Shown here: positions 18,885 through 28,601 of the stretch, piece after piece | How positions within the stretch are numbered: position 1 is the stretch's first letter | Layout: each line of letters opens with the position of its first letter | DNA from: Lutibacter citreus | GTDB lineage: Bacteria; Bacteroidota; Bacteroidia; Flavobacteriales; Flavobacteriaceae | Assembly (NCBI RefSeq): GCF_003260195.1 | Contig: NZ_QEIH01000013.1 | Coordinates: 1 to 64,000 of the forward strand | Direction: 5' to 3' | Length of the DNA stretch: 64,000 nucleotides | Notes under the pieces: generated by a model | What the model saw: the letters and a program-made list of their open reading frames with translations, nothing else | The model's database searches: none | Told to the model about the DNA's origin: nothing | Program-made: the position numbers and the translations under genes

Positions 18885-20164
18885 TCCATTCTTTTTTTGT
18901 AAATATAAAATTCTAATTTTCGATAACGATTGTCAAAAATTCCTCGCACCCAAATAATAAATTCTTTATCTGACATAGCACGGAAGGATTTTGAAAAACA
19001 CATACCTATGGAAATCCAAAGAAAAATATTAGATAAATCGAATCTATTATAATCTTCCACCCAAGCATAAGCCCAACGAAATGCTACATATAATCCCATA
19101 ATTTTCATGAAAATATTACGAGATTTATTAACTGCCAAATAAGATGCTTTAAAAAATACCGAAAAATATAATAATACACCTATAAGCCCGGTCCAAGTAA
19201 AAACATTCATTATAGAAACCTCATTTGAAAATCGTTCCATTTTACCTGTTTTTAATTCGTCTGCCAAAAACCCACCAAAAGATGCTGAATCATTACCTCT
19301 AGCAGGCGTTCTCCCCAATAAAACATAATCATGTTTAAGGGCTGATTCTAAAACCTCTATGTATAAAAATGTACGAGTATCTACTGTAAGTTTTGCCTCT
19401 CTTTCTTCTCCTTCAACTTCGCTTACCGCTTTGTAATCTCCTTTAATGTATTCATCCATCTTAAAAACATTAAAAATACCACTCAAGCCTAATCCAAATA
19501 AAATTATTGGTAAAAAAAGAAGTAATAGTCTACCTATTTCCATTATTTTAGGTCCAACTAATAACCTTATATAATAAATACTAGCAAAAAATATTGGCAC
19601 TACAAATTTTATAACATTACTACGTGCCCCTAAATCGGAAATAAAAACGATAGAAGTAAAAATAACTAGCACTAACTTCCACTTTTTATTTACTATAGGA
19701 AAAAATAAAAATAAAAAAGAAATTGGTATTAAATAGCGTCCTATTGCTTCAGTCCATATAAAAAAATAAAAAATGAAAAATGCGGGTAAACCATATATTA
19801 ACCAGAACTGTAATATCCTTTGAACAATTCCTTTATTTGTAGTTATATAAATTGATAAAGGCATTAATAAAACCATGGTTGTTGATATTAAATTTTTCCA
19901 TTCCCAATAATTTTCAGCAACAAATCCCCCCCTAACTATACAAATTATATTCCAAATTAAATATCCAAACAATACATAAAGAAATTTACGGTTTTCTTGA
20001 TTAAAAAAATAGTTTTTTGACTTAACAAAAACAAACAAGGTTATAGCATAAATAAACCACCATATTGTAGTGTTTCCAATAGGTAAATCAGTCCAAGAAT
20101 TTACTGATGAAACTGTAATCAACAATATTAGTATTGGAATTGTTTTTAATAAAAGTTTTCTCAT
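18866..20164 (-). CDS. wzy: O-antigen/capsule polymerase (Wzy-like)
   Basis: The 432-aa protein is almost wholly hydrophobic, with around ten predicted transmembrane helices. A large soluble loop follows SGIFNVFKMDEYI and ends LLGRTPARGNDSASFGG, the pattern of O-antigen ligase/polymerase proteins. It would join flipped repeat units in the periplasm. It is the only polymerase candidate in the locus, consistent with a Wzx/Wzy pathway given the flippases and Wzc. Family sequence conservation is low, so assignment rests on topology and context. Confidence 0.75.
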   Translation of the reverse strand: MRKLLLKTIPILILLITVSSVNSWTDLPIGNTTIWWFIYAITLFVFVKSKNYFFNQENRKFLYVLFGYLIWNIICIVRGGFVAENYWEWKNLISTTMVLLMPLSIYITTNKGIVQRILQFWLIYGLPAFFIFYFFIWTEAIGRYLIPISFLFLFFPIVNKKWKLVLVIFTSIVFISDLGARSNVIKFVVPIFFASIYYIRLLVGPKIMEIGRLLLLFLPIILFGLGLSGIFNVFKMDEYIKGDYKAVSEVEGEEREAKLTVDTRTFLYIEVLESALKHDYVLLGRTPARGNDSASFGGFLADELKTGKMERFSNEVSIMNVFTWTGLIGVLLYFSVFFKASYLAVNKSRNIFMKIMGLYVAFRWAYAWVEDYNRFDLSNIFLWISIGMCFSKSFRAMSDKEFIIWVRGIFDNRYRKLEFYIYKKRMEWVLKK

Positions 20165-20230
20165 TTCTTCAATTAATAAATTTAAATAGTAATATAAACC
20201 TCTATAATTAAAAAAAGCATTAATAAATAA

Positions 20231-20839
20231 TTACTTTCCCTTCTTAATAAACTGTGCTGGATTACCAGCCCATATTTCATTTGAAGGGATATCCTTGGTT
20301 ATTACAGAACAAGCACCAACAATAGAATTTTCACCTATAGTAACTCCTTTTAAAATGGTAGTATGTGCTCCTATGAAAACACTATCCTTTATTCTTACTT
20401 TACCCCATTTTGCGTATAATTTATCTTTTGATTTATCCATTCTTAAAGTAGCATCTAATGTGTGAAAATCTGTATCATAAATCACTGTATTACCTCCAAT
20501 TGTAACGTCATTTCCAATTTCAATTTCATGATTACATACTATTGCTGTGGAACTCATTCCAACATTATTTCCAATTATCAATTTGCCCTCTACCCAAAAA
20601 ATAGTTTTTTGCTGTCGTCCAATAATGTTATGATTAAAACCACTGTTAATTGATAGGTTTTTTCCAATTATAACTTTACCTCTGCGTGTAACAAATATTT
20701 TAACAATACCACGAACTGAAAGATTATTTGAAAATTTAACGCCATTTAAATAAAATACTAACTTTGCGTAAGGAGTATGAAAATAGCTTAATAATATTCG
20801 TTTTATTTTTCTGATTCCCTTATAGATAAACGTCACCAT
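20231..20839 (-). CDS. Left-handed beta-helix O-acyltransferase
   Basis: The 202-aa hexapeptide-repeat protein (VIIGKNLSINSGF, IEIGNDVTIGGNTVIYDTDFHTLD, SIVGACSVITKDIPSNEIWAGNPA) resembles WcaF/WbbJ-type acetyltransferases. The histidine in TDFHTLD is in the usual catalytic position. It ends next to a second, unrelated acyltransferase, suggesting two distinct acetyl decorations. Confidence 0.85.
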   Translation of the reverse strand: MVTFIYKGIRKIKRILLSYFHTPYAKLVFYLNGVKFSNNLSVRGIVKIFVTRRGKVIIGKNLSINSGFNHNIIGRQQKTIFWVEGKLIIGNNVGMSSTAIVCNHEIEIGNDVTIGGNTVIYDTDFHTLDATLRMDKSKDKLYAKWGKVRIKDSVFIGAHTTILKGVTIGENSIVGACSVITKDIPSNEIWAGNPAQFIKKGK

Positions 20840-20842
20840 AGA

Positions 20843-21511
20843 TTAGTTATTTAAACTATTAATTTTTTCTTTTATCTCATTTAAATCTAATTCCCACCAT
20901 TTTGAATTAATGAGCCTGTTTATTTTGCCCATAGAGAAACGATGCTTTATTGTTTTAGCAGGAATACCTCCAACTATCGCATAAGGTGGAACATTTTTTG
21001 TAACTACTGCACCAGCCGCAATTACAGCTCCATCACCAATTGTAACTCCATCCATAATAATTACTCTTGTTCCAATCCATACGTCATTTCCAACTTTAAT
21101 CGGTTTGTATTCTTCAAAATTAAGATTTTCATTAACAAATTTAACTCCTAAGGTGTTATGGGTTTTATAGAATAGAGTAGATGTAGAAAACAGATGTAAA
21201 GGATGTGCTCCAAGCCCCATTACAACATCATGTGCTATAGAACAATAATTACCAATTGAAGTATTTTGTATAAGTACATTTCTACTGCAATATGTATAAT
21301 TACCTATATGACTATGATTAATTATTGCCCCTGTTAAAATGTGACTATGTTTCCCTATAGTTGAATCTGACGTAAAACTAGAACCTGCATCGATAATAGA
21401 TTTTGGAAAACGTTTCTTATTTTCAATATCTCTAGCATTATCATTTGCCAACTTAATGAAACCCTTTATCAACCCTAATGGCATCCAATATATTCTTTTT
21501 AATAATTTCAT
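20843..21511 (-). CDS. CatB-related hexapeptide acetyltransferase
   Basis: The hexapeptide-repeat enzyme has [18 protein letters not shown], the xenobiotic-acetyltransferase-like segment [42 protein letters not shown] and [17 protein letters not shown] place the start at the ATG at 21511, preceded by an A-rich stretch (222 aa). An upstream ATG at 21544 would add 11 residues and overlap the previous gene by 17 nt. It probably acetylates a capsule sugar. Confidence 0.85.
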   Translation of the reverse strand: MKLLKRIYWMPLGLIKGFIKLANDNARDIENKKRFPKSIIDAGSSFTSDSTIGKHSHILTGAIINHSHIGNYTYCSRNVLIQNTSIGNYCSIAHDVVMGLGAHPLHLFSTSTLFYKTHNTLGVKFVNENLNFEEYKPIKVGNDVWIGTRVIIMDGVTIGDGAVIAAGAVVTKNVPPYAIVGGIPAKTIKHRFSMGKINRLINSKWWELDLNEIKEKINSLNN

Positions 21512-21527
21512 AATTATTTTTAATAAG

Positions 21528-22508
21528 TTACCAATAACAAGCACCTTCTACCTGTTCTGCATTTTTAGGTTTATTTATATCTCCTGGTCTCTCCCAATGT
21601 TCGTTCATTAAACTTAAGTAACTCCCTCTTGAAATCCCCCATTCTTTAACCCCATAATTTGGATCTTCCCAACGTTTACCTCTAATACCAAACAACAGCT
21701 GCAAAGCACCACCTAAATGTACTGCTTTTTTACCGCTTCTTTTTACATGTGCAGCTAAAGGAAATCCATAGGCTCCTGCACCTATCAAACATATATCAAA
21801 ATTTACTTTGTCAATTTCAGATTGCATATAATCAAGGGCTTCAAACCAAGTTTTAAATGAACTTTCGCCTCCTATACTTTGTACAGCTTTTATAGTAATT
21901 AATTCGAACGCTGGTAGCACTTCTTTATCAAACAAAATCGTTCGTTTTTTATACTGTGCCTCAATAGTTTCGTTAAAGGGATGTACTACTAAAACTTTTT
22001 TTCCTTTTAAAGCAGCCGTCCACGGAATGTTAGACCAAAAAGGCTCTAATAACCTAAGGTGCATATTTAAAGAATTATTGTTTCTATAGACATCAACTTT
22101 CTTTTCTTTAAATAACCATGAACCTAAAATGTCAACTTCTTTAATGTCTTTTAACATCAACTCACAAAATTGAGATAGATGTTTTATATCATTAGGAAAA
22201 AAACCTGCATTGTTCTGCATACTATCCATTAATTTTTTATTCCACCACCATTGTTCAGTTTTTCCTGTTATATAAGAACGGATTTTATTTTTATGGTTCT
22301 GTATAGCCAAATAATTTAATATCATGGATAACTCAAATGCACCAAAACGAGCAATCATGCAAGGAGCATCAGATAATAACTTGTCATATATTGTAATAGA
22401 AGCATGTTCTTTGTCCTGAATACCTCTTACAAGTTTAAAAAGTTGTTTCTTGATTGTTTGATAGATCTTACGGAGTGCTTTGAGTGAATATATAGTGAGA
22501 TTATTCAT
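21528..22508 (-). CDS. Putative GT-D-like glycosyltransferase
   Basis: The 326-aa protein carries [11 protein letters not shown] (51-61), resembling the RyGDGE motif of DUF1792/GT-D glycosyltransferases. The first acidic residue of their DxE metal site is replaced here (GAFE). Later segments ([47 protein letters not shown]) give a Rossmann-like C-terminal half. It lies among sugar-transfer and acyltransferase genes, which supports a transferase role. The activity and the altered metal site are uncertain. Confidence 0.5.
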   Translation of the reverse strand: MNNLTIYSLKALRKIYQTIKKQLFKLVRGIQDKEHASITIYDKLLSDAPCMIARFGAFELSMILNYLAIQNHKNKIRSYITGKTEQWWWNKKLMDSMQNNAGFFPNDIKHLSQFCELMLKDIKEVDILGSWLFKEKKVDVYRNNNSLNMHLRLLEPFWSNIPWTAALKGKKVLVVHPFNETIEAQYKKRTILFDKEVLPAFELITIKAVQSIGGESSFKTWFEALDYMQSEIDKVNFDICLIGAGAYGFPLAAHVKRSGKKAVHLGGALQLLFGIRGKRWEDPNYGVKEWGISRGSYLSLMNEHWERPGDINKPKNAEQVEGACYW

Positions 22509-22627
22509 TTAAGGTTTTTTTGATTTAAAATATAAATACATGTTACTTGTGGTTAAATAAAACTAGTGTTTAGTGGATACAAAATATTCAGAAATCATTT
22601 TTTAGGAATATTACTTCTAAATCTTAT

Positions 22628-23611
22628 TTAATATAATATTTCTTTTTCAATCACTGTATTTCTTTTTATTGAATTCTTAAAAATAAAAATGTAATAAAAG
22701 AATCCTTTTGTAATTTTAGCTAAAAATTTGTAACGTGCTGCAAGTGCTAATATACGATTCCGCCCAGTGAAATTAAATGAATAATTTTTGGTGTTCAAAT
22801 CTTCTCTTAATTTAGGGTAATATTCATCATCAAATTTAATCCAAGGAGAAAAAAAAGATCTTAATTGGGCTGAAATTTTATTTTTAAATAATATATCAGA
22901 GCAAGAATGTAATTCGTTTTCAAAAAAATTAGATTTAAGCGCGTAATATCTTTCAATATATATGGGGTGTACAATTTTATTATTCATTACAGAACCATCA
23001 GTATTAATATATTCATAAACAATATCTTTAATATTGCATACATTGTTAATAATGTTCTTGCTCATAAATAATTTAATTAGCACGTCTTCTCCTATTTTAA
23101 TACTTTTATCAATATTAAATATACTATTATTTATAACCTTTCTTTTATATAGTGAAGCATATATAAATGCATAAGTATTACCTTTAAGAATACTTTCTAT
23201 GTATTTTTTTTTATTTAAAATGCCTAAATCTTTATGTAACCATATACGGCTATCAGGTATACCAATTACCGAACCGTTTACTAAATCAACTGAATTATCA
23301 AAATAGCTTAAAAGAATAGCTAAGCAGTTAGGTTTTAATTTATCATCCGAGTCTAAAAACATGATATAATCTCCATTGGAAGCTAAAAAACCATTTTTTC
23401 TAGCAGAAGTAACTCCTTGATTATTTTGATTAATTAAAACAATATTGTGGTGTTTATTTGTAAAAGATTTGATGATTTCTATAGAATTATCAATACTACC
23501 ATCATTAACGATAATAATTTCATAATTGTTATAGGTTTGAACTAGCACACTTTCTATGCATTCTGCAATCTTAGTTGCTGCATTATATACAGGTATAATA
23601 ATACTAATCAT
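22628..23611 (-). CDS. Glycosyltransferase family 2
   Basis: The 327-aa GT-A enzyme has ISIIIPVYNAATKIAECI, IVNDGSIDNS and the catalytic DxD region MFLDSDDKL. The C-terminal half (IDKSIKIGEDVLIKLFMSK) resembles capsule transferases of the EpsJ/WcaA kind. It ends at the window's tightly spaced pyruvyl-transferase cluster (3 nt gap) and probably adds one repeat-unit sugar. Confidence 0.87.
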   Translation of the reverse strand: MISIIIPVYNAATKIAECIESVLVQTYNNYEIIIVNDGSIDNSIEIIKSFTNKHHNIVLINQNNQGVTSARKNGFLASNGDYIMFLDSDDKLKPNCLAILLSYFDNSVDLVNGSVIGIPDSRIWLHKDLGILNKKKYIESILKGNTYAFIYASLYKRKVINNSIFNIDKSIKIGEDVLIKLFMSKNIINNVCNIKDIVYEYINTDGSVMNNKIVHPIYIERYYALKSNFFENELHSCSDILFKNKISAQLRSFFSPWIKFDDEYYPKLREDLNTKNYSFNFTGRNRILALAARYKFLAKITKGFFYYIFIFKNSIKRNTVIEKEILY

Positions 23612-23614
23612 CTA

Positions 23615-24745
23615 TTATTTTTTAAGACTGTTTTTCAAGAAATCTAAAGATTTCTTTTTTTCAACTTCTAAAATTTTATTTACTAAATTATAATCAATTT
23701 TAGTTTTCAACACTTCTTTAATGCCTGATAAATCACTAACTAACCTATCTTCTAAATTAAATATTTTTAATATTGAATTAAATCTTTCCATTCCTCTAGC
23801 AACATTGCCAATAGTAATAAATTGTTTATTAAATAAAATGGAAAAAATAGTTCCATGAAAAGAATCTGTAATAATAAACTCACTTGATAAAAAACCCTCA
23901 ATCCAATCTTCAACAGGAGGATAAATGCAATCTTCAATATTTTTTAAACTATCTTTAGTAGCTGCTTCAGGCATAATTTTAAATAATGGCAAATCAAAAT
24001 ATTTTTGAAAACTATCTTCAATATCCTTATTAGCATATTTAGGATCTAAAACATAGAACATAATTTGTTTCTTGTTTTTTAAGTTTTTATCTAATATGGC
24101 CTTATAATCTTCTACATTTAAAAGTAATGTTGGGTCTAAAACTAATGTTGCTTCTACACAATATTTTTCTTTGCATAACGTTACAGCTCCCTTTTCTCGT
24201 ACCGATACGGCATCAAATTGCTTTAGCAAATTTGAACACTCCTCTAACTCTTTCTTTTTAAATTCATTATAATCAACACCAAAAGATGCCGCATAAGATA
24301 TCTTTTTTGAACTTTTATCTCCTTTTAAAAAATCTAAAAAATAGGTTTGAATATTTGGTGAATATATTGGTCTCCATACTTGGTCACTTCCAACAATGTA
24401 ACCATCAAAATTAATATTTTTTAATTGGTGTAAGTTTTTAGTTGTATATTTTTTTTCTGATAATTTTATATAAGTATTTTTGAATGCATCTGTATTTTGT
24501 GAAATAATTAGTTTTTGAACATTACTTATATAAAATGGTGATTTAATGTTTTCGCGTTTAATATATTTTTTAATTATAAATTTAATGTGCCCCTTTGCTT
24601 TAGACACCCACGAAGTGCTTTTAACAATATCTAACGTTTCGGAATCTAAATTAAATTCTTTTTTAAGTACTTTTTGAAATGCATATGCTTGTAATAGACC
24701 TCCGTAGTTATTGTGAATAGGTAGAGTAAGAATTGCTATTTTCAT
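23615..24745 (-). CDS. Polysaccharide pyruvyl transferase (CsaB/WcaK-like)
   Basis: The 376-aa protein has the family opening LPIHNNYGGLLQAYAFQ, a central GSDQVWRP and SFHGTIFSILF toward the C-terminus. These are the marks of enzymes that move a ketal pyruvate from phosphoenolpyruvate onto a sugar. Pyruvylation would add negative charge to the polymer. It sits 5 nt after the F420-hydrogenase-beta-like gene, its very common neighbour in Bacteroidota capsule loci. Confidence 0.87.
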   Translation of the reverse strand: MKIAILTLPIHNNYGGLLQAYAFQKVLKKEFNLDSETLDIVKSTSWVSKAKGHIKFIIKKYIKRENIKSPFYISNVQKLIISQNTDAFKNTYIKLSEKKYTTKNLHQLKNINFDGYIVGSDQVWRPIYSPNIQTYFLDFLKGDKSSKKISYAASFGVDYNEFKKKELEECSNLLKQFDAVSVREKGAVTLCKEKYCVEATLVLDPTLLLNVEDYKAILDKNLKNKKQIMFYVLDPKYANKDIEDSFQKYFDLPLFKIMPEAATKDSLKNIEDCIYPPVEDWIEGFLSSEFIITDSFHGTIFSILFNKQFITIGNVARGMERFNSILKIFNLEDRLVSDLSGIKEVLKTKIDYNLVNKILEVEKKKSLDFLKNSLKK

Positions 24746-24750
24746 ATTTT

Positions 24751-26121
24751 TTAGTTGAATATTTTTTTAATTCGTTTTATAATCGCTCTATGATAATGAG
24801 AAATTCGTGTTACCCTTTTTAGTAATTTTAAATCCTTCGCCATTTCTTTATCAAAAGAAAGGGCATTTGGGTGATATTTCCATTTTTGTAAACTTTCTCT
24901 TCGTACCTTTATACGTTGTTTTTGTACTAACTTAAAAGAAATATTAGTTTTTAAGTTTCCAAATCGTTTTGGTGGAACGAGAATATTTTGTTTTTCTGTT
25001 TTTTTTATACGGACTGAAAGCCCTGTTTGCCTATGATTAAAGCTGCCTTGTTGGGAAAAAATAAATTTATCTAAAGGTAGTGTCTCAATTCTTAATTTTC
25101 CAGAAGTAATTCCTTCCTGTAATATTTTATCAGCAAGAAAACTCCTAGTTACAATTACATTGGTACCTTTTCCTTCTTTATTAAAAGGTTCTAGCCATGC
25201 ATCTCCTAAAGATATATCAGCTAATTCAGTAGTGACATCATCACAAAAATCACAAGCATTAGCTTTAAAAAGGCCTGTTCCCCACATATCTCCAAGAGAG
25301 CCCATTCTAATCAATTTTTTAGAGTTATCATCGGTACTTGAACAACCAAAAGAATAATCTCCTGCAGTGCTATTTAAATCTTTAATCCGAAATTGTGGTT
25401 TTTTTATGTTTTCTATTGGGATATTAACTTTACTGGCTAAATATTCTGTAAAAAAACTACTTTTTACACCTCCACAAATAATACCTACTAGAAAAGGAAT
25501 TTTATCTTTTAATAAGGGTTCTGTGTGCTGTGCCAAACGAATAGCTTTTATAAAACATGCAACACCTACAATAGCAACTTTACCTTTTAATTTGTGGATT
25601 TCTGGCATTACTGTTGCTAAAGTAACAGGGAAATACCTCGTTTTTGCAGCTTCAGACAATTCTTTTCGGTTATTACTTATGCTGTATTCGTAATAAAAAC
25701 CTGGTTTTGTTGATTGTTTTACTGAAAAAACATGATCTACAATTCCTCTTTCAATTAACTCTGTAAAAATATAAGTTGCTATTCCTCCAGAAGATGAATT
25801 TAAACGAAATTCATTTGCATACCCCGCATATATATTAACATATCTTCCAACTTTTTCTTGGTACTTAGTAGCCTTATCAAAATAAATTTCTGCTATTTCA
25901 TTTTCAGTTTTGACTTCTTCTTTGGGAAATGGATTAAAAGGGCAAACTGTAATGCATTCACCATCAGAATCACATGAACTTATTTGTTCAGGTATTAGAA
26001 ATCCATAGTCATTAATTTGTACTTCAAGAGCTTGCGAAGGACATTTGTAGATGCAAAGACCACAACCAATACACATGTCATTTTTCACGACTAAATCAAT
26101 TACTTTAGGAATATTAATCAT
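24751..26121 (-). CDS. Coenzyme F420 hydrogenase/dehydrogenase beta-subunit-like ferredoxin protein
   Basis: The 456-aa protein begins with a bacterial ferredoxin region: CIGCGLCIYKCP (cysteines 17, 20, 23, 27) and a second group (cysteines 50, 56, 60 in ECITVCPFNP). It continues with FrhB-type N- and C-terminal domains (SSGGIATYIFTELI, CDFCDDVTTELADISLGDAW). In bacteria this family pairs with pyruvyl transferases in polysaccharide clusters; its reaction there is unsettled. Two Fe-S clusters are expected. Confidence 0.82.
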   Translation of the reverse strand: MINIPKVIDLVVKNDMCIGCGLCIYKCPSQALEVQINDYGFLIPEQISSCDSDGECITVCPFNPFPKEEVKTENEIAEIYFDKATKYQEKVGRYVNIYAGYANEFRLNSSSGGIATYIFTELIERGIVDHVFSVKQSTKPGFYYEYSISNNRKELSEAAKTRYFPVTLATVMPEIHKLKGKVAIVGVACFIKAIRLAQHTEPLLKDKIPFLVGIICGGVKSSFFTEYLASKVNIPIENIKKPQFRIKDLNSTAGDYSFGCSSTDDNSKKLIRMGSLGDMWGTGLFKANACDFCDDVTTELADISLGDAWLEPFNKEGKGTNVIVTRSFLADKILQEGITSGKLRIETLPLDKFIFSQQGSFNHRQTGLSVRIKKTEKQNILVPPKRFGNLKTNISFKLVQKQRIKVRRESLQKWKYHPNALSFDKEMAKDLKLLKRVTRISHYHRAIIKRIKKIFN

Positions 26122-26124
26122 TCT

Positions 26125-27651
26125 TTATTTTTTTACTAATATTTTTTTTATTTTTTCTTGTATAAATATTTTTTCTTTAAGATCCAATCCAATTGAGTAA
26201 ATCGCAAAAATGATTGAGATTATTGATGTAAAGCAAATAATTATTAATCTATATATGTCTTGTGGTAAAAACCATCTAATCATTATAGGTAAAATGAGGG
26301 CTAATAAGGAAACAGGTATTATTCTAAAAACTACATTTCTTAAATAATCAACAATTGATAATTTGACCAACGGGCTAATAATAATTAATCTTGAAAAAAG
26401 AGCAATTATTGAAATTAAAATACCAATATAGAATGTTATCTGGGGGCTATAACCCAATTTTAAAAACAAATAAGAAATAGGTAGATTTAATAATAATAGC
26501 CCTCCTACTACCCCTTGATAGAGCCTAATTTTACCTGAGGCTTGTGCTGCCGTCATTAATGGTCCAGAAATACTATTAATTAAAATATTAGTAAGAATTA
26601 GCTGAGTAAAAATTACTGTATAATCAGGAATGATTTTTAACCAAAGTTTAAGTATTGTTTCAGTTTCCAAGAGAATTGGTAGAGTTACAGCAAACAGTAA
26701 AAAAAAAGAAAATTTTGCACCTTGAAAAATTAAACCATGCATATATTTTAAGTCATTTCTAGCATAGGATTTGATAATTTGGGGGTTCATAGCCATTTGG
26801 AAATTACTTACAAACCCGTTCACAGCACTTTTGACTTGATTGGCTATACCACTAGCTGCATTTAATATAGGACCAAAGAAAATATTAAGTAGAATATTGA
26901 TTCCTTGTCCGAATAATACGTATGCAGCGCTTCCCCAAAGATTCCATCCAGCATATTCCATTAATATTTTAAAAAGTGACTTATCCCAAAAAAATATATA
27001 TTTAGTTTCTGTAAAATTTCTGTTAGCATAAATTATATATATTAATCTAATAATTACCGATACTACAAAGATTAATACAGCATATAATTCTAGTTTATCA
27101 AAATCAATCCATTGTAGCATTAATACAATTAATAATTTTAAACTTACTTCTAAAATGCTTAACCATGCGTAAACACTCATACGTTCATGAGCTATAATAA
27201 TCGCATTATATGGCACACTGAAAACCGAAACCATAAATGAAAAAATTGAAAATTGAAAAACCCAATTGGCCGCAGACATTCGATTTTCAGGAATTGTTAA
27301 TTGAGTATTTACCATCCATAATCCAATAGTTTCAGCAAGTATAAGAATTCCTATACCAATAATAATATGAATGTTCACACTCATATTAAAGACTCTAACT
27401 AATTGAGGAAAATCCTTTTTACCTAATTCAAAAGATAAAAAACGTTGGGTAGCTGATGACATTGAATTGTTAAAAAACCCCAACATAATTACAATACCTC
27501 CAACTACATTATATATACCAAAATCTTCAATACCTAGTGTGTTAAGTATAATTCGAGATGTATATAGAGATATCCCCATGATAAACATCATTCGTACGTA
27601 TAGCAAAACAGTATTTTTTGCTATACGCTTATTGTTTTGATTTATAGACAT
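26125..27651 (-). CDS. wzx: Wzx-type flippase (copy 1)
   Basis: The 508-aa polytopic membrane protein of the MOP exporter superfamily has about 12-14 helices. It begins AKNTVLLYVRMMFIMGISLYTSRIIL and has NVVGGIVIMLGFFNNSMSSA. It would move lipid-linked repeat units across the inner membrane. It is clearly paralogous to the flippase at 28602-30137, with the same N-terminal pattern and SATQRFLSFELGK versus SQASQRFMSFAQG. Confidence 0.85.
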   Translation of the reverse strand: MSINQNNKRIAKNTVLLYVRMMFIMGISLYTSRIILNTLGIEDFGIYNVVGGIVIMLGFFNNSMSSATQRFLSFELGKKDFPQLVRVFNMSVNIHIIIGIGILILAETIGLWMVNTQLTIPENRMSAANWVFQFSIFSFMVSVFSVPYNAIIIAHERMSVYAWLSILEVSLKLLIVLMLQWIDFDKLELYAVLIFVVSVIIRLIYIIYANRNFTETKYIFFWDKSLFKILMEYAGWNLWGSAAYVLFGQGINILLNIFFGPILNAASGIANQVKSAVNGFVSNFQMAMNPQIIKSYARNDLKYMHGLIFQGAKFSFFLLFAVTLPILLETETILKLWLKIIPDYTVIFTQLILTNILINSISGPLMTAAQASGKIRLYQGVVGGLLLLNLPISYLFLKLGYSPQITFYIGILISIIALFSRLIIISPLVKLSIVDYLRNVVFRIIPVSLLALILPIMIRWFLPQDIYRLIIICFTSIISIIFAIYSIGLDLKEKIFIQEKIKKILVKK

Positions 27652-27818
27652 TTATTTTTTTAATTATTTTTTTTTAAATGTATCTCATTTAGAGTGTTTT
27701 AGTTTTAACTTGTTTTAAAAGTGTTTGGATATTCAAAAATAGTTATAGAAACTCTAACCTAATAGCCTATTTGGATAAATTTCATTGGATAACATCGAGT
27801 ATTGTAGAGATTTATTTA

Positions 27819-28601
27819 TTACCTCTGCATTAAATCCCAATAACTACCTTTTAAACCATGTGTTACGAACATCCATTTTGCTCTAATTCTGCTTTTTAGT
27901 GTTAAAAGAGGTTTTATATAATACCCTCTTTTACTATAATCAACTTTATAATTAATACTCTCAAGGTGTTCTTTTGCATTTACCAACCATTTACCTTTAT
28001 GTAAACAACCTGCTAAATCATAAATTATTGGTGTTTTTACATCTTTAGATAGACATGTAAACTTTAGTTTCATTTTATTAGCTCTTTTTGTCCCATACCA
28101 CTCAGAAGTCCAAGGGTTTTCATGTGGTAAGGCCATTTCATAAAGTATGTTTTTTTTCCAAAAAGAAATTTGAAATGAAAACATATCTTTTGTGGGCGGA
28201 ACCATAATTTCAATATCCTTAAATTTAGTTTTCTCTAATTCTCTATAATTTTGATTAACCAAACACATTGAATCTATATCATGATTTTTAAAATATTTAA
28301 AATACTCTTTCAACTTCTCATTATTTACATTCCCCATAAAAATATGATCAATCATCATCAATAATACATCATCAGTTTCAACTTTATCAAGACCTTTTCT
28401 AAATGTTTTTCCAAAACTACTTTGTTGTCCTACATTTGTACAAACTATATTAAGTTTTGAATGATTATAGATTTTACTCTCAGTATTTAAGTATATAATC
28501 CCCTTATAATCTGGCCAATACTTATGAAATAGATCAAAAAAAATAGGCCATAGATCACTATAAGCATCGGATGAACTTATAAAAATAGAATAATTTTTCA
28601 T
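27819..28601 (-). CDS. Putative glycosyltransferase of unassigned family
   Basis: The 260-aa protein opens NYSIFISSSDAYSDLWPIFFDLFHKYWPDY and has VETDDVLLMMIDHIFMGNVN, an acidic stretch at the place of a GT-A metal site. Similar proteins occur in capsule clusters next to flippases, but I cannot name a family. It sits directly after flippase copy 2 (adjacent stop and start) with 167 nt before flippase copy 1. The role as a transferase is inference. Confidence 0.5.
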   Translation of the reverse strand: MKNYSIFISSSDAYSDLWPIFFDLFHKYWPDYKGIIYLNTESKIYNHSKLNIVCTNVGQQSSFGKTFRKGLDKVETDDVLLMMIDHIFMGNVNNEKLKEYFKYFKNHDIDSMCLVNQNYRELEKTKFKDIEIMVPPTKDMFSFQISFWKKNILYEMALPHENPWTSEWYGTKRANKMKLKFTCLSKDVKTPIIYDLAGCLHKGKWLVNAKEHLESINYKVDYSKRGYYIKPLLTLKSRIRAKWMFVTHGLKGSYWDLMQR

